Shown here one piece after another: positions 16,999-25,669 of a DNA stretch of 64,000 nucleotides. The DNA comes from Bradyrhizobium sp. NDS-1 (GTDB taxonomy: Bacteria > Pseudomonadota > Alphaproteobacteria > Rhizobiales > Xanthobacteraceae): NCBI RefSeq assembly GCF_032918005.1, contig NZ_CP136628.1:4759501-4823500 (forward strand), read 5' to 3'. How positions within the stretch are numbered: position 1 is the first letter of the stretch; every line of letters begins with the position of its first letter. The notes under the pieces were generated by a model. That model was not told the DNA's origin. It did not search any database and saw only the letters and a program-made list of their open reading frames with translations. The position numbers and the translations under genes were made by a program.

Positions 16999-19077
16999 AT
17001 GATGTCTTCTGCTTCCACCTCCACCGCCCCGCAAGACGAGGCCAAGCGGGTCGTCTTCGACGATCCGCACGGCGCCGCCGGGAACATGCAGGAAGCGGAG
17101 GTCACGCGCGTGCGCACCTTGCGCGGTGCCTGGCGCTGGATGCTGGTGGTTGCGACGGCCGCGACCATCCTGCTCTGCATCAACCAGCAATTCTCACTGC
17201 GCTTCTTCATGGGCTACACCCAGCTCAACACGGAGTATTTCTATCTCCTGATCGCCTTGATGCTGCCGTTCACCTTCCTGATCTTTCCGGGCGCGGAACG
17301 CGCACCGCTCGATCGGATTCCCTGGTACGACCTGTTGCTCTTCGTCGTAACGTTCGCGGCAGCACTGGTGTTGATGTCGAACGTGCGCAAGGCGGCAGAG
17401 GCCGGCTGGGAGTTCGGCGGCGCGCCCAATAGCGTCATCGCCGCAGGCCTCGTGATGTGGGTGATGCTGATGGAGGCACTCAGGCGCACCGGCGGCTGGA
17501 GCCTGCTCTTGAGCGTCCTGCCCTTCACGGTCTATCCGCTATTCGCCGAGGCCGGCTGGCTCGGGCCGTTCCGCGGCACGCAATCGACGCTGGAACAGGC
17601 GACCGCCTACCACGTGCTCTCAGGCGAGAGCCTGCTCGGCATCCCCATCCAGGCCTTTGCCGACACCGTGATCGGTTTCCTGGTGTTCGGCACTGCGCTC
17701 ATGATGACCGGCGCCGGCAAGTTCTTCATCAATCTCTCTTTCGCAATGTGCGGCACCTTCCGCGGCGGTGCGGCGAAGGTCTGCATCTTCGCCAGCGGTC
17801 TGCTCGGCATGATGTCGGGCTCGATCATCTCCAACGTGCTGACCGCCGGCACCATGACCATTCCCGTCATGAAGAAGAGCGGCTTCCGCGCCTCCTATGC
17901 CGCCGCGATCGAGGCCTGCGCCTCGACCGGCGCGGTGCTGGCGCCCCCGGTGATGGGCGCGACCGCCTTCGTGATCGCGCAGTTTCTCAACGTCAGCTAC
18001 GCGGAAGTCGCCGTCGCCGCGATCATTCCCGCCGTGCTCTATTACGTCGGCCTGTTCATGCAGGTCGACGCTTACGCCGCGCGCCACGGGCTGAAAGGCA
18101 TCCCGCGCGCCGATCTGCCGCGCGTCATGGATACGATCAAGGACGGTTGGTACTACGTTTTCGTCATCGCGCTGCTGATCGTGATGCTGCTCTATTTCAA
18201 GCGCGAGAGCCACGCGCCGTTCTACGCCACCGCGCTGCTGCTGGTGCTGAACCAGTTCTTCTCCAAGGACACACGCTGGACGTTTGCGACGATCGGTAAG
18301 TTCCTCGAGGTCAACGGCCGCACCTTCGTCGAGCTCGTCGGCATCCTCGCCGGGTGCGGCCTGCTGATCGGCGCGTTCTCAATGACCGGCGTGGTGTCGA
18401 GCCTTGCCAACGATTTGCTGCACATTGCCGGCGACAATGCCTTCCTGCTGCTCGGCATGTGCGCCCTCACCAGCCTCATCCTCGGCCTCGGGCTGACGAC
18501 GACGGCCTGCTACATCTTCCTCGCCATCCTGGTCGCCCCCGCGCTGGAGAAGCTCGGGCTGAACAAGATAGCGGTGCACATGTTCATCTTCTACTGGGGC
18601 ATGCTGTCGTCGATCACACCGCCCGTCGCGATCGCTTCGTTCGCCGCCGCAGGCATCGCGGGCTCGCCGGCGATGAAGACCGGCTGGGAATCGATGTGGG
18701 TCGGCAGCATCATCTATTTCATCCCGTTCTTCTTCGTGCTCAATCCGGCGCTGGTGCTGCAGGGACCGAGCCCCTACTTCGCCGGCCTTGGCCTGATGGG
18801 ACTTGCCGCGTTCGGCACGCTGTTCATCTGTGGCGGCATCCAGGGCTACCAGCCCTTCATCGGCGATCTGCGCGGCACCGGCGCGCTCGAATGGCCGATC
18901 CGCGTGCTGCTGGTGATCGGCGGCTTCGTGGTGGCGACGCCGGGCGGGGGAATCATGCCGCTGTCGCAGCTGCAGGTGACGCTGACGGGCCTTGCCATCC
19001 TCGTGCCCACGGCCCTGCTGGCGCTTGTCCTGGTCCGGCGGCAGACCATGGTGCCGGACGGGTTGCGCGCCCCCTGA
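16999..19077 (+). CDS. TRAP transporter fused permease (DctQM-type)
   Basis: This 692-aa inner-membrane protein has an N-terminal cytoplasmic tail of about 45 residues, then four TM helices (DctQ-like part, to about residue 200). About twelve more follow (DctM-like part), with the TRAP signature GLLGMMSGSIISNVLTAGTMTIPVMK and the second inverted half LGLGLTTTACYIFLAILVAPAL. Such fused permeases pair with TAXI binding proteins and couple uptake to Na+ or H+. The start could be either of the two adjacent ATG codons at 16999 or 17002. The gene is 21 bases from the glutaminase-like gene start and they are probably cotranscribed. Confidence 0.88.
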   Translation: MMSSASTSTAPQDEAKRVVFDDPHGAAGNMQEAEVTRVRTLRGAWRWMLVVATAATILLCINQQFSLRFFMGYTQLNTEYFYLLIALMLPFTFLIFPGAERAPLDRIPWYDLLLFVVTFAAALVLMSNVRKAAEAGWEFGGAPNSVIAAGLVMWVMLMEALRRTGGWSLLLSVLPFTVYPLFAEAGWLGPFRGTQSTLEQATAYHVLSGESLLGIPIQAFADTVIGFLVFGTALMMTGAGKFFINLSFAMCGTFRGGAAKVCIFASGLLGMMSGSIISNVLTAGTMTIPVMKKSGFRASYAAAIEACASTGAVLAPPVMGATAFVIAQFLNVSYAEVAVAAIIPAVLYYVGLFMQVDAYAARHGLKGIPRADLPRVMDTIKDGWYYVFVIALLIVMLLYFKRESHAPFYATALLLVLNQFFSKDTRWTFATIGKFLEVNGRTFVELVGILAGCGLLIGAFSMTGVVSSLANDLLHIAGDNAFLLLGMCALTSLILGLGLTTTACYIFLAILVAPALEKLGLNKIAVHMFIFYWGMLSSITPPVAIASFAAAGIAGSPAMKTGWESMWVGSIIYFIPFFFVLNPALVLQGPSPYFAGLGLMGLAAFGTLFICGGIQGYQPFIGDLRGTGALEWPIRVLLVIGGFVVATPGGGIMPLSQLQVTLTGLAILVPTALLALVLVRRQTMVPDGLRAP

Positions 19078-19098
19078 TTGCGTTGCACAAGAGAGGCG

Positions 19099-20946
19099 AT
19101 GACACCGCTCGCGCCTCTCGCCGCCGCCTGGTCCCGCTCGAAGCCGCCCTTGCTGCGGTTCCTGGACAATTGCCTCAACGAATTCTCCGCGGAAACCTCA
19201 GGCCACGTTGCCGATTACATTCCCGAGCTGGGCAAGGCCGATCCTGCCTATTTCGGCATCAGCCTCGCGACGCTGGATGGCCACGTCTACGAGGTCGGCG
19301 ACTCCAGGGTGCCCTTCACCATCCAGTCGATGTCGAAGCCGTTCGTGTTCGCGCTGGCGCTGGACCTTCTGGGTGCCGGCAAGGTCGAAAGCGCGATCGG
19401 CGTCGAGCCCTCCGGCGATCCCTTCAACTCGATCCGGCTCAATTCGGAGAACCACCCGTTCAACCCGATGGTCAATGCCGGCGCGATCGCCTGCACCGGG
19501 CTGATCTACGACAGCAAGGGTGCGGACGCTTTCGAGCAAATCCGTCTCGCGCTCGGCCGCTTTGCCGGACGCGAGCTCGCGCTGGACGAGGCCGTCTACG
19601 CGTCCGAGAGCCAGACCGGCGACCGCAACCGGGCGATCGGCTATCTTCTCAAGACCAACGCGGTGATCTCCGACAATGTCGCGGGGGTCCTCGACGTCTA
19701 TTTCCGGCAATGCGCCGTGCTGGTCACGGCGCGCGACATCGCGGTGATGGCGGCGACGCTCGCCAATCGCGGCATCAATCCGGTCACGGGCGAGCAGGTG
19801 CTGAGCGCCTACGCCATCTCGCGCACGCTGTCGGTGATGACCTCGTCGGGCATGTACGACTATGCCGGCGAATGGATCTACCGCATCGGCATTCCGGCCA
19901 AGAGCGGCGTCGGCGGCGGCATTCTGGCCGCGCTCCCTGCCCGCCTCGGCCTCGGCAGCTATTCGCCGAAGCTCGACAAGCACGGCAACAGCGTGCGCGG
20001 CATCAAGGTCTGCGAGGCGCTATCCTCGCACTACGATCTGCACATGCTCAACCGCAGCGACGATGCCCGCAACGCCGTCATCGCCGACTACGATATCGGC
20101 AAGAGCCCGTCACGCCGCGTGCGCCGGCCGCAGGAGCGCGAAATCCTGGCCGCGCATGAGCAGGAGGTGCGGGTCATCGAGCTGGTCGGCACGCTGTCGC
20201 TGTCGGCCGTCGACTACGTCTCGCGCCGGCTGGCGGGACGACCGCGGCCGCAAATCGTCGTGTTCGACCTGCACCGCGTCACCTCGACCACGCGCGCCGG
20301 TGCGCGGCTCGTCGCCGAGACCTTCGAGGAGCTCGCCGCACTGAACGTGACCGTCGTTCTGTCAGGCGTCAGACGCGCCTCCAAGGAATGGGACAGCTTG
20401 CGCGAATGGACCGCCGAGCTGAAGAACGTCCGCGACTTCTATCTGCTCGACACCGCGATTGAATGGGCCGAGGACCAGATCGTTTATCGCTATGGCGGTT
20501 CGATCGATTTTCACGAGTTCACCGAGCTTGCCGAGCAGCCGTTGCTGGCCGGGCTAAGCGAGGAGGAACTGACGGATCTCGCTTCGATCTGCACGATCCG
20601 AACCTTTCAGGCCGGCGCCAAGATCATCACCACGGGCGATCCGGCCTCCTCCCTGTTCTTCCTGCGCAGCGGTGCGGTGCATGTCACGCTGCCCGACGGC
20701 GTGCGGCTGGCGACGCTGACCGCCGGCATGGCCTTTGGAGAGATGGCACTGCTGGAGACGACGCGCTCGGCCGACGTCTTTGCCGACATGGCGGCGACCG
20801 CTTACGAAGTGCCACTGAAGGCGTTCGAACGTTTTCGGAAGCAACACCCGCGCGCCAGCGAGCGCGTCATGCGTAACCTCGCGCAACTATTGGCCGATCG
20901 CCTGATCGTCGCCAACGCGAGGGTGGATATCTTGACGGCGACGTGA
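19099..20946 (+). CDS. glsA: Glutaminase A fused to STAS and cyclic-nucleotide-binding domains
   Basis: This 615-aa protein is roughly twice the length of ordinary GlsA. Residues 1-310 are a serine-dependent glutaminase with the catalytic S-x-x-K (S77-M-S-K80), NSENHPFNPMVNAGAI and the SGVGGGILAALP loop; it hydrolyses glutamine to glutamate and ammonia. About 350-460 is a STAS (anti-sigma antagonist-like) domain. About 480-600 is a cNMP-binding domain with the phosphate-binding cassette FGEMALLETTRSADV. ATG 19099 follows GAGAGGCG. The arrangement implies control of glutaminase by a small ligand. Its place directly after a TAXI-TRAP transporter suggests the transporter brings in glutamine or glutamate. 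Confidence 0.88.
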   Translation: MTPLAPLAAAWSRSKPPLLRFLDNCLNEFSAETSGHVADYIPELGKADPAYFGISLATLDGHVYEVGDSRVPFTIQSMSKPFVFALALDLLGAGKVESAIGVEPSGDPFNSIRLNSENHPFNPMVNAGAIACTGLIYDSKGADAFEQIRLALGRFAGRELALDEAVYASESQTGDRNRAIGYLLKTNAVISDNVAGVLDVYFRQCAVLVTARDIAVMAATLANRGINPVTGEQVLSAYAISRTLSVMTSSGMYDYAGEWIYRIGIPAKSGVGGGILAALPARLGLGSYSPKLDKHGNSVRGIKVCEALSSHYDLHMLNRSDDARNAVIADYDIGKSPSRRVRRPQEREILAAHEQEVRVIELVGTLSLSAVDYVSRRLAGRPRPQIVVFDLHRVTSTTRAGARLVAETFEELAALNVTVVLSGVRRASKEWDSLREWTAELKNVRDFYLLDTAIEWAEDQIVYRYGGSIDFHEFTELAEQPLLAGLSEEELTDLASICTIRTFQAGAKIITTGDPASSLFFLRSGAVHVTLPDGVRLATLTAGMAFGEMALLETTRSADVFADMAATAYEVPLKAFERFRKQHPRASERVMRNLAQLLADRLIVANARVDILTAT

Positions 20947-21014
20947 GCGATCAAACACTGGTTGGGATGAGCCGCGCCTGGCGCCTCGATGGAGGTGCGT
21001 TCCCTCCCCCTTTC

Positions 21015-21317
21015 CTACCGACTCCCCGCCTCGCTCAACCGCCGCTTGATCTTCGCCGCGCTCTTTTCCAGCAGCTCGGACGGCTTCTGGCCGGTCGCGG
21101 CGCACAGGCAGGCCCAGTAGTAGACGACATCGCCCAGCTCATCGACCAGACCCGCCTTGTCGAGCCAATCGTCGCGCAGCAGCTTCTTGATGTGGTCGGC
21201 GACCTCGCCGGCTTCGCCGGCAAGGCCAAGTCCGAGATAGGACAGAAGCTCGCTGGATGGATGCTCTTCGACTTTCGCAATGCTGGCGGCCCAGGCCGCA
21301 TATTCATCGATCGTCAT
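21015..21317 (-). CDS. MazG-like nucleotide pyrophosphohydrolase family protein
   Basis: This 100-aa all-alpha protein has the MazG/dUTPase-2 metal-binding pattern: GLAGEAGEVADHIKK supplies ExxE and DELGDVVYYW supplies ExxD. Such enzymes hydrolyse nucleoside triphosphates to monophosphates and pyrophosphate, often as house-cleaning. MTIDEY at ATG 21317 was chosen since GGAGG-like GCGAGGG lies six bases before it; two upstream in-frame ATGs are worse placed. It is transcribed after the carboxymuconolactone decarboxylase-like gene and sits 26 bases from its stop. Confidence 0.78.
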   Translation of the reverse strand: MTIDEYAAWAASIAKVEEHPSSELLSYLGLGLAGEAGEVADHIKKLLRDDWLDKAGLVDELGDVVYYWACLCAATGQKPSELLEKSAAKIKRRLSEAGSR

Positions 21318-21343
21318 CGGCATCCCTCGCCGCTGCTGTCGGA

Positions 21344-21871
21344 TCAACCCACCACTTCAGTCACGGGCTGAAGGTCGATCTCGAATGTCTCCAGGAACTT
21401 TGACGTCATGATGTAGAAGCCGACCGAGAGCTGCAGCTCGACGAGAGCAGCCGGCGTCAGTTTTGATGCAATCGCCTTGAAGGTCGCATCCGTCGGCTTC
21501 TTCAGCGTCACGATCTCGTCGGTGAAGGCGAGCGCGGCTCGCTGCACCTCGTTGAAGCACGTCGCCGCCTGCCAGTCCGCGAGCGTCTCGTTCTGCTCGT
21601 CGGTGACGCCGACATTCTTGCCGATCCGCTTGTGCGCGACGATCTCGTACGGCGCCTCGCACAAGATGCCCGTGCGGGTGATTGCAAGCTCGCGGACGAC
21701 GGGGTCGAGCTCGCCCTTGTGGCGGATCGCGCCCCCCAGGCGGCAGTACTGCTCGAAATAGCTCGGGGAGTGCGCCATCATGCGGAAGATGTTGGCGTTG
21801 CGGTTCTTGTCGAGAATTTCGCGGGTGCGGTCGGACGCCTTGGACGGATCGCTGTAGTTGATACGGGCCAT
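21344..21871 (-). CDS. Carboxymuconolactone decarboxylase (AhpD-like) family protein
   Basis: This 175-aa helical protein has the family layout: N-terminal SKASDRTREILDKNRNANIFRMMAHSPSYFEQY, then ELAITRTGILCEAPYEIVAHKRIG. Only one cysteine is present where AhpD has CxxC (C-E-A-P-Y), with the His of VAH retained. A thiol-disulphide peroxidase role is therefore unlikely, and a decarboxylase/hydrolase-like or unknown role fits better. The start at ATG 21871 is well placed. It is followed by the MazG-like gene on the same strand. Confidence 0.78.
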   Translation of the reverse strand: MARINYSDPSKASDRTREILDKNRNANIFRMMAHSPSYFEQYCRLGGAIRHKGELDPVVRELAITRTGILCEAPYEIVAHKRIGKNVGVTDEQNETLADWQAATCFNEVQRAALAFTDEIVTLKKPTDATFKAIASKLTPAALVELQLSVGFYIMTSKFLETFEIDLQPVTEVVG

Positions 21872-22143
21872 GATTTTCCTGAAGTTTTCCCTGAATCTTT
21901 GATGCTTTTTGTCGTTGTCGGCGGGAGTCCTCCGAAACTCTATTCTTGCGCCGACGCAGGAGCAACATCATCGAGTCAAATTGCCGCCGCATTGCTGATC
22001 GACCCTGACACAGTCGATATTCGCCGCGTGGGGACAAATCGCGGTGAGTACTCGCAAGTGGGGTGTTCCGAGTAAAACAATTGGCCGTCGGGTGCGCTAG
22101 CCGTACAACGATGAGTCACGCCCAAGTCTAGGGAGAAAACGGC

Positions 22144-22245
22144 ATGAAGGAAGCCACGAAGGGGGCGGCCTCGGGAGCGTTCGCGCATATGCTGGCGGTG
22201 ACGGCGATGCTCGTCATCGCCAGCATCTTGTTCTACGGGCGCTGA
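22144..22245 (+). CDS. Small single-pass membrane protein
   Basis: A 33-aa frame opens at ATG 22144 behind GGGAGAAAACGGC, a good ribosome-binding site. It encodes a polar N-terminus (MKEATKGAASGAFAH) followed by one hydrophobic helix (MLAVTAMLVIASILFYGR). Short proteins of this plan are common in Bradyrhizobium. Nothing shows its function. It stands alone between divergent transcripts and is followed by a degenerate palindromic repeat. Confidence 0.55.
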   Translation: MKEATKGAASGAFAHMLAVTAMLVIASILFYGR

Positions 22246-22265
22246 GTTAAGCGTTTTGAAGTTTT

Positions 22266-22346
22266 CGTCATTCCGGGGTGGCCCTCGCACAGGCCAGGCC
22301 CAGAATCCCGTTCCAGGCTCGGTCCTATGACCGCCCCCGAATGACG
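22266..22346. repeat. Degenerate copy of the CATTCCGGGG palindromic repeat
   Basis: CGTCATTCCGGGG at the left and CCCCCGAATGACG at the right form the outer arms of an interrupted palindrome of about 80 bases. The inner part is less conserved than in the copies at 23863 and 37242. It lies just after the small membrane protein gene and before the convergent Zn-ribbon gene end, and may act as a transcript end structure. Confidence 0.6.
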
Positions 22347-22353
22347 AATCCCA

Positions 22354-22713
22354 CTATGTCGCTTTGGCAAAGTACGGCACGAGCCTGCCGGCGAACGGCC
22401 TGAAGCTCGCAACGACCGAATCGCCTATCGCGAGATCGTTCTCACCGTGCGCCATCATGCGAAATCCCTCGGCGCAATCGACCAGCAGGATGTTGTAGGG
22501 CACGTGCGCGCGCGTCTCGGGCGTGGCGGCCCGGCAGACCAGCGACGTCGCGTAGACCCAGCCCTTGCCGCTGGCGCGCTGCTCGCGCGGACCGGAGGCT
22601 CCGCACGCCGCACAGAAGGCGCGGCGAAAGTACTGCACATGCCCGCACGCGGTGCAGGTCTGGTAGATGATGGCCTGTTCGCCCTTGGTCCAGTCCGCCA
22701 AACGCTCGCTCAT
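22354..22713 (-). CDS. DUF35 OB-fold/rubredoxin-like zinc-ribbon protein
   Basis: This 119-aa protein has a zinc ribbon (C-T-A-C-G-H ... FCAACGASG) followed by an OB-fold containing GKGWVYATSLVCR and VPYNILLVDCAEGFRMMAHGEN. This is the DUF35 plan of acyl-CoA-binding partners such as ChsH2. The ATG at 22713 overlaps the thiolase-like stop by four bases (ATGA), so the two are co-translated. In known cases DUF35 proteins complex with thiolase-fold lipid-transfer-type enzymes and present the acyl-CoA. Such a complex is inferred here. Confidence 0.82.
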   Translation of the reverse strand: MSERLADWTKGEQAIIYQTCTACGHVQYFRRAFCAACGASGPREQRASGKGWVYATSLVCRAATPETRAHVPYNILLVDCAEGFRMMAHGENDLAIGDSVVASFRPFAGRLVPYFAKAT

Positions 22714-23846
22714 CGCACCCGCTCCAGGAACATGCTGACATGGGACGACAGCACGCCGCCGTCGCCGTGCAGGAGCGCGATCGAAGCGTCGCGCACCTGG
22801 CGGCCAGCCGCCCGCCCCGTCATCTGCAAATGCGCCTCGACCAGATGCGCCATGGCGCCGCCGACGCCGCAATGGCCGTAGCTGAGCAGGCCGCCATGGG
22901 TGTTCAGCGGCATCGCGCCGTCGCGGCCGAAATGACCTGATCGCACCCGGGCCGCCGCCTCGCCGCGTCCGGCAAGGCCGAGATCCTCCAGCAGCGTTGC
23001 AAGCGTGATGGTGAAGCTGTCGTAGATCGCGGCGTAGCGGACGTCGGAGATCGCAAGGCCGCAAGCCTCCTTGGCGCGCGCGATGGAAATTTCTGCGCCG
23101 AGTTCGCTGAGCGCAGGCGCGGCCGTGACGTGCTGATGGGTGTGGGCCTGGGCGCAGCCGCGGATGCGCACGCCCGTCTCGCCGGTCCGCTCGCGGCTGA
23201 CGACGAAGGCCGCACCGCCGTCGGACACCGGACAGCAATCGAGCAGTTTTAGGGGCATCGCCACGGGCTTCGAAGCCATGACGTCGGCGACGGTGATGGG
23301 ATCGTGGAATTGCGCGCCGGGATGGGTGCAGGCGTGGGCGCGCATCAGCACCGCGAACTCGGCTAGGTCCTCTTCGGTCACGCCGTACTCATGCATGTAT
23401 CTACTGGCGACGAGACCGTAATAGGCGGGAATGGTCGGGCCCAGCGGCACCTCGTAGTCGGGATGGCCGACCTGTGCCAGCGCCTGGATCGAGGCGTCGC
23501 GGCTCTGCCCGGTGAGGCGGTTCTCGCCGGCAACGACGAGGACGTGGCGGGCAACGCCTGCGTCGACGAGGTGATGCGCCAGCATGGTCATCGCGAGGCC
23601 CGTGGCGCCGCCGACCTGGACAGCATGGGCGTAAGCGGGACGAATGCCGAAATGCTCGGCGAACACGGTCGCCAGCATGATGTGCGGCGAGACGGTGGAA
23701 TAGCCGCAGAGAATGCCGTCGATGTCCGAGCGCGTCAGCCCGGCATCGTCCAGGGCGGCTTGCGCGGCCTGGCTCATCAGGTCGAGCGAGGATGAGCCTT
23801 CATGCTTGCCGAACGGTGTGAGGCCGATTCCGGTGATGAAGCTCAT
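22710..23846 (-). CDS. Thiolase-fold (lipid-transfer/Ltp2-like) protein lacking the nucleophilic Cys
   Basis: This 378-aa protein is thiolase-like: N-terminal ITGIGLTPFGKHEG, NTHGGLLSYGHCGVGGAMAHLVEA near the C-terminus, and VRYAAIYDSFTIT in the middle. The position that carries the acylated Cys in true thiolases (NACASG) reads AVQVGGATG here (about 76-83), so Claisen thiolysis is unlikely. The retained YDSFT motif and the adjacent DUF35 partner recall Ltp2-type retro-aldolases of steroid side-chain degradation. The gene lies 173 bases downstream of a family III CoA-transferase, from which it is separated by a palindromic repeat. Confidence 0.82.
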   Translation of the reverse strand: MSFITGIGLTPFGKHEGSSSLDLMSQAAQAALDDAGLTRSDIDGILCGYSTVSPHIMLATVFAEHFGIRPAYAHAVQVGGATGLAMTMLAHHLVDAGVARHVLVVAGENRLTGQSRDASIQALAQVGHPDYEVPLGPTIPAYYGLVASRYMHEYGVTEEDLAEFAVLMRAHACTHPGAQFHDPITVADVMASKPVAMPLKLLDCCPVSDGGAAFVVSRERTGETGVRIRGCAQAHTHQHVTAAPALSELGAEISIARAKEACGLAISDVRYAAIYDSFTITLATLLEDLGLAGRGEAAARVRSGHFGRDGAMPLNTHGGLLSYGHCGVGGAMAHLVEAHLQMTGRAAGRQVRDASIALLHGDGGVLSSHVSMFLERVR

Positions 23847-23862
23847 GTTGTCCCATCTCCGC

Positions 23863-23988
23863 TGTCATTCCGGGGCGCGACGAAGTCGCGAACCACGATG
23901 CGCACTTGCGCATCTGAGAACCCATAACCACCATCGTGAGTATGGATTCCGGGCTCGCGCCCCAAGTGGGCGCGCCCCCGGAATGGCG
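23863..23988. repeat. CATTCCGGGG palindromic repeat (copy 2)
   Basis: The left end TGTCATTCCGGGGCGCGA and the right end GCGCGCCCCCGGAATGGCG are inverted arms. An internal block reading TATGGATTCCGGGCTCGCG is shared with the copy at 37242-37349. It lies between two same-strand genes (CaiB-like and thiolase-like). The element is typical of Bradyrhizobium intergenic DNA, where it can fold into a long hairpin in mRNA. Confidence 0.75.
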
Positions 23989-24019
23989 GATGAGAGAGGC
24001 AGGGTCATCACTTCATCCC

Positions 24020-25219
24020 CTACTCCGGCGCCGAGCGCGTGACGCCGTCGCGCACCATGGCGGCGATTTCATCGGCGGAATAGCCGATCTCGCGAAGAAT
24101 CTCCGCGCCGTGCTCGTTGAGCCGCGGCGCCAGCCGCACCGGCTCGGCCTCGGTCTCCGACCAGGTCGCCGTCACCTTCATGCTGCGGATCGGCCCTTCG
24201 GTCGGATGGGTCACGACCGGGAAGAAATTCGTCGCCTCCAGATGCTCATCGTGCAGGATCGAGGCAAGGTCATGCATCGGCATCACCGGCACGTCGGCCT
24301 TGGTGAGCAGCTCGATCCACTCGGCCGTGGTGCGCGTCTCGAAGATGCACGCGAGCTCGGCATAGACGACGTCGATGTTGGCGGCACGCCCCGCGAAGGT
24401 CGCGAATTTGGGATCGTTGCGCAAATCGTCGCGCGCGGTCGCCTTGAAGAAATTCTCCCACTGCTTGTCGTTGTAAACGATGACGCTGAGATAGCCGTCC
24501 GAGGTCTTGTAAGGGCGGCGATCCCGCGAGAGGTGGCGGGCATAGCCGCCCTTGTCGAGCGGCGGCTCATAAGTCAGCCCGCCCATGTGGTCGCCCATGA
24601 CGAAGCCGGCCATGGTCTCGAACATGGGAATGTCGACGCGCTGGCCGCGGCCGGTGCGGTCGCGGTGCACCAGGCTGGCGCAGATCGCACCGACGGCAGT
24701 GAGGCCGACGATGCGATCGACCAGCGCGTTCGGCACGTAGCGCGGCACGCCGTCGCCCGTCTGCGCCATCAAGGCGGGGAGCGCGGTGGCGCCCTGGATC
24801 AGGTCGTCATAGGCGGGTTTTGCCGCATAGGGCCCGTCCTGGCCGAAGCCGAACACGCCGGCATAGACCAGGCGCGGATTGATCGCGGACACGACGTCGT
24901 AGCCGAGCTGAAGCCGGGCCATGGCCTGCGGACGGACGTTGTAGACGAGCACGTCGGCGTCCTTGATCAACCGCAGCACGGCCTCGCGTCCCGCCGGCTT
25001 TTTCAGATCGAGACAGATCGAGCGCTTGCTGCGGTTGGTGTTGAGAAACACCGGGCCCATGCCGGCGTGACGCATCGGGCCGATCAGGCGGGTGACGTCG
25101 CCGTCGAGCGATTCCACCTTGATGACATCCGCACCGTAGTCGCCGAGCATCTGGGTCGCATACGGCCCCATCAGCACGGTGGTCATGTCGACGACCTTGA
25201 TGCCCTTCAGCGGCCCCAT
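24020..25219 (-). CDS. CaiB/BaiF family (family III) CoA-transferase
   Basis: This 399-aa protein begins GPLKGIKVVDMTTVLMGPYATQMLGDYGADVIKVE, the standard family III opening. It also has NTNRSKRSICLDLKKPAGREAVLRL and GYDVVSAINPRLVYAGVFGFGQDGPY. It moves CoA between acyl groups through an enzyme-bound aspartyl-CoA. ATG 25219 lies behind GGGAGCGAACG; a start seven codons earlier is possible but weaker. With the thiolase-like and DUF35 genes downstream it forms a plausible acyl-CoA degradation unit of unknown substrate. Confidence 0.88.
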   Translation of the reverse strand: MGPLKGIKVVDMTTVLMGPYATQMLGDYGADVIKVESLDGDVTRLIGPMRHAGMGPVFLNTNRSKRSICLDLKKPAGREAVLRLIKDADVLVYNVRPQAMARLQLGYDVVSAINPRLVYAGVFGFGQDGPYAAKPAYDDLIQGATALPALMAQTGDGVPRYVPNALVDRIVGLTAVGAICASLVHRDRTGRGQRVDIPMFETMAGFVMGDHMGGLTYEPPLDKGGYARHLSRDRRPYKTSDGYLSVIVYNDKQWENFFKATARDDLRNDPKFATFAGRAANIDVVYAELACIFETRTTAEWIELLTKADVPVMPMHDLASILHDEHLEATNFFPVVTHPTEGPIRSMKVTATWSETEAEPVRLAPRLNEHGAEILREIGYSADEIAAMVRDGVTRSAPE

Positions 25220-25347
25220 CGTTCGCTCCCGATTGCGCAAGGGCCAAGGCGCGGCCCTGCGATTTCGGTCCAGCTAAGGGCAGCGCCGCGGCCCGCGCAA
25301 GGGCGAGCCGCGTATGGCGGCATGCATCGTGCGGGCGGTATCGACCG

Positions 25348-25554
25348 CTATTTCTTCTGGCGGGATTCGCGAATCTTGAGGAGCCGGTCCAGCTCGTCGT
25401 TCTGCTGGGTGATCCGATCGGCGATCCGCGACTCGTTCTGCTCGCCCGAGGCGGCGGCCGCCTGCTCGATGAGCTGGCGGATATTGTCCTCGAGGATCGC
25501 GATGCGATCGTTGAGTGCGTCCATCGACAGCGAGTCTTCGTAGTCAGTGCTCAT
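25348..25554 (-). CDS. Small coiled-coil protein (SlyX-like)
   Basis: This 68-aa highly charged protein has a heptad-like stretch from about residue 10 to 60 (DALNDRIAILEDNIRQLIEQ, then RIADRITQQNDELDRLLKIRESRQ). It should form one long helix that dimerises. ATG 25554 follows CAGGGAATGCATC. The length and composition resemble SlyX and other short coiled-coil proteins, but no family residue confirms this. It stands between two acyl-CoA genes on the same strand. Confidence 0.6.
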   Translation of the reverse strand: MSTDYEDSLSMDALNDRIAILEDNIRQLIEQAAAASGEQNESRIADRITQQNDELDRLLKIRESRQKK

Positions 25555-25669
25555 GATGCATTCCCTGCAAATCAATCAGGAGCATTAAGACGGGCCGAGG
25601 CAGGCCCACCATGATTTAACGCAAAGAAGTGGGCACGGCGCGGGGCGCCCGTGCCCACCCGAGGCGATC

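Noticed and set aside
15590..16999. 469-codon minus frame opposite the TAXI gene
   Set aside because: Composition (Arg, Leu, His, Asp) is that of an antisense frame, and the opposite strand has a full TAXI protein with signal peptide.
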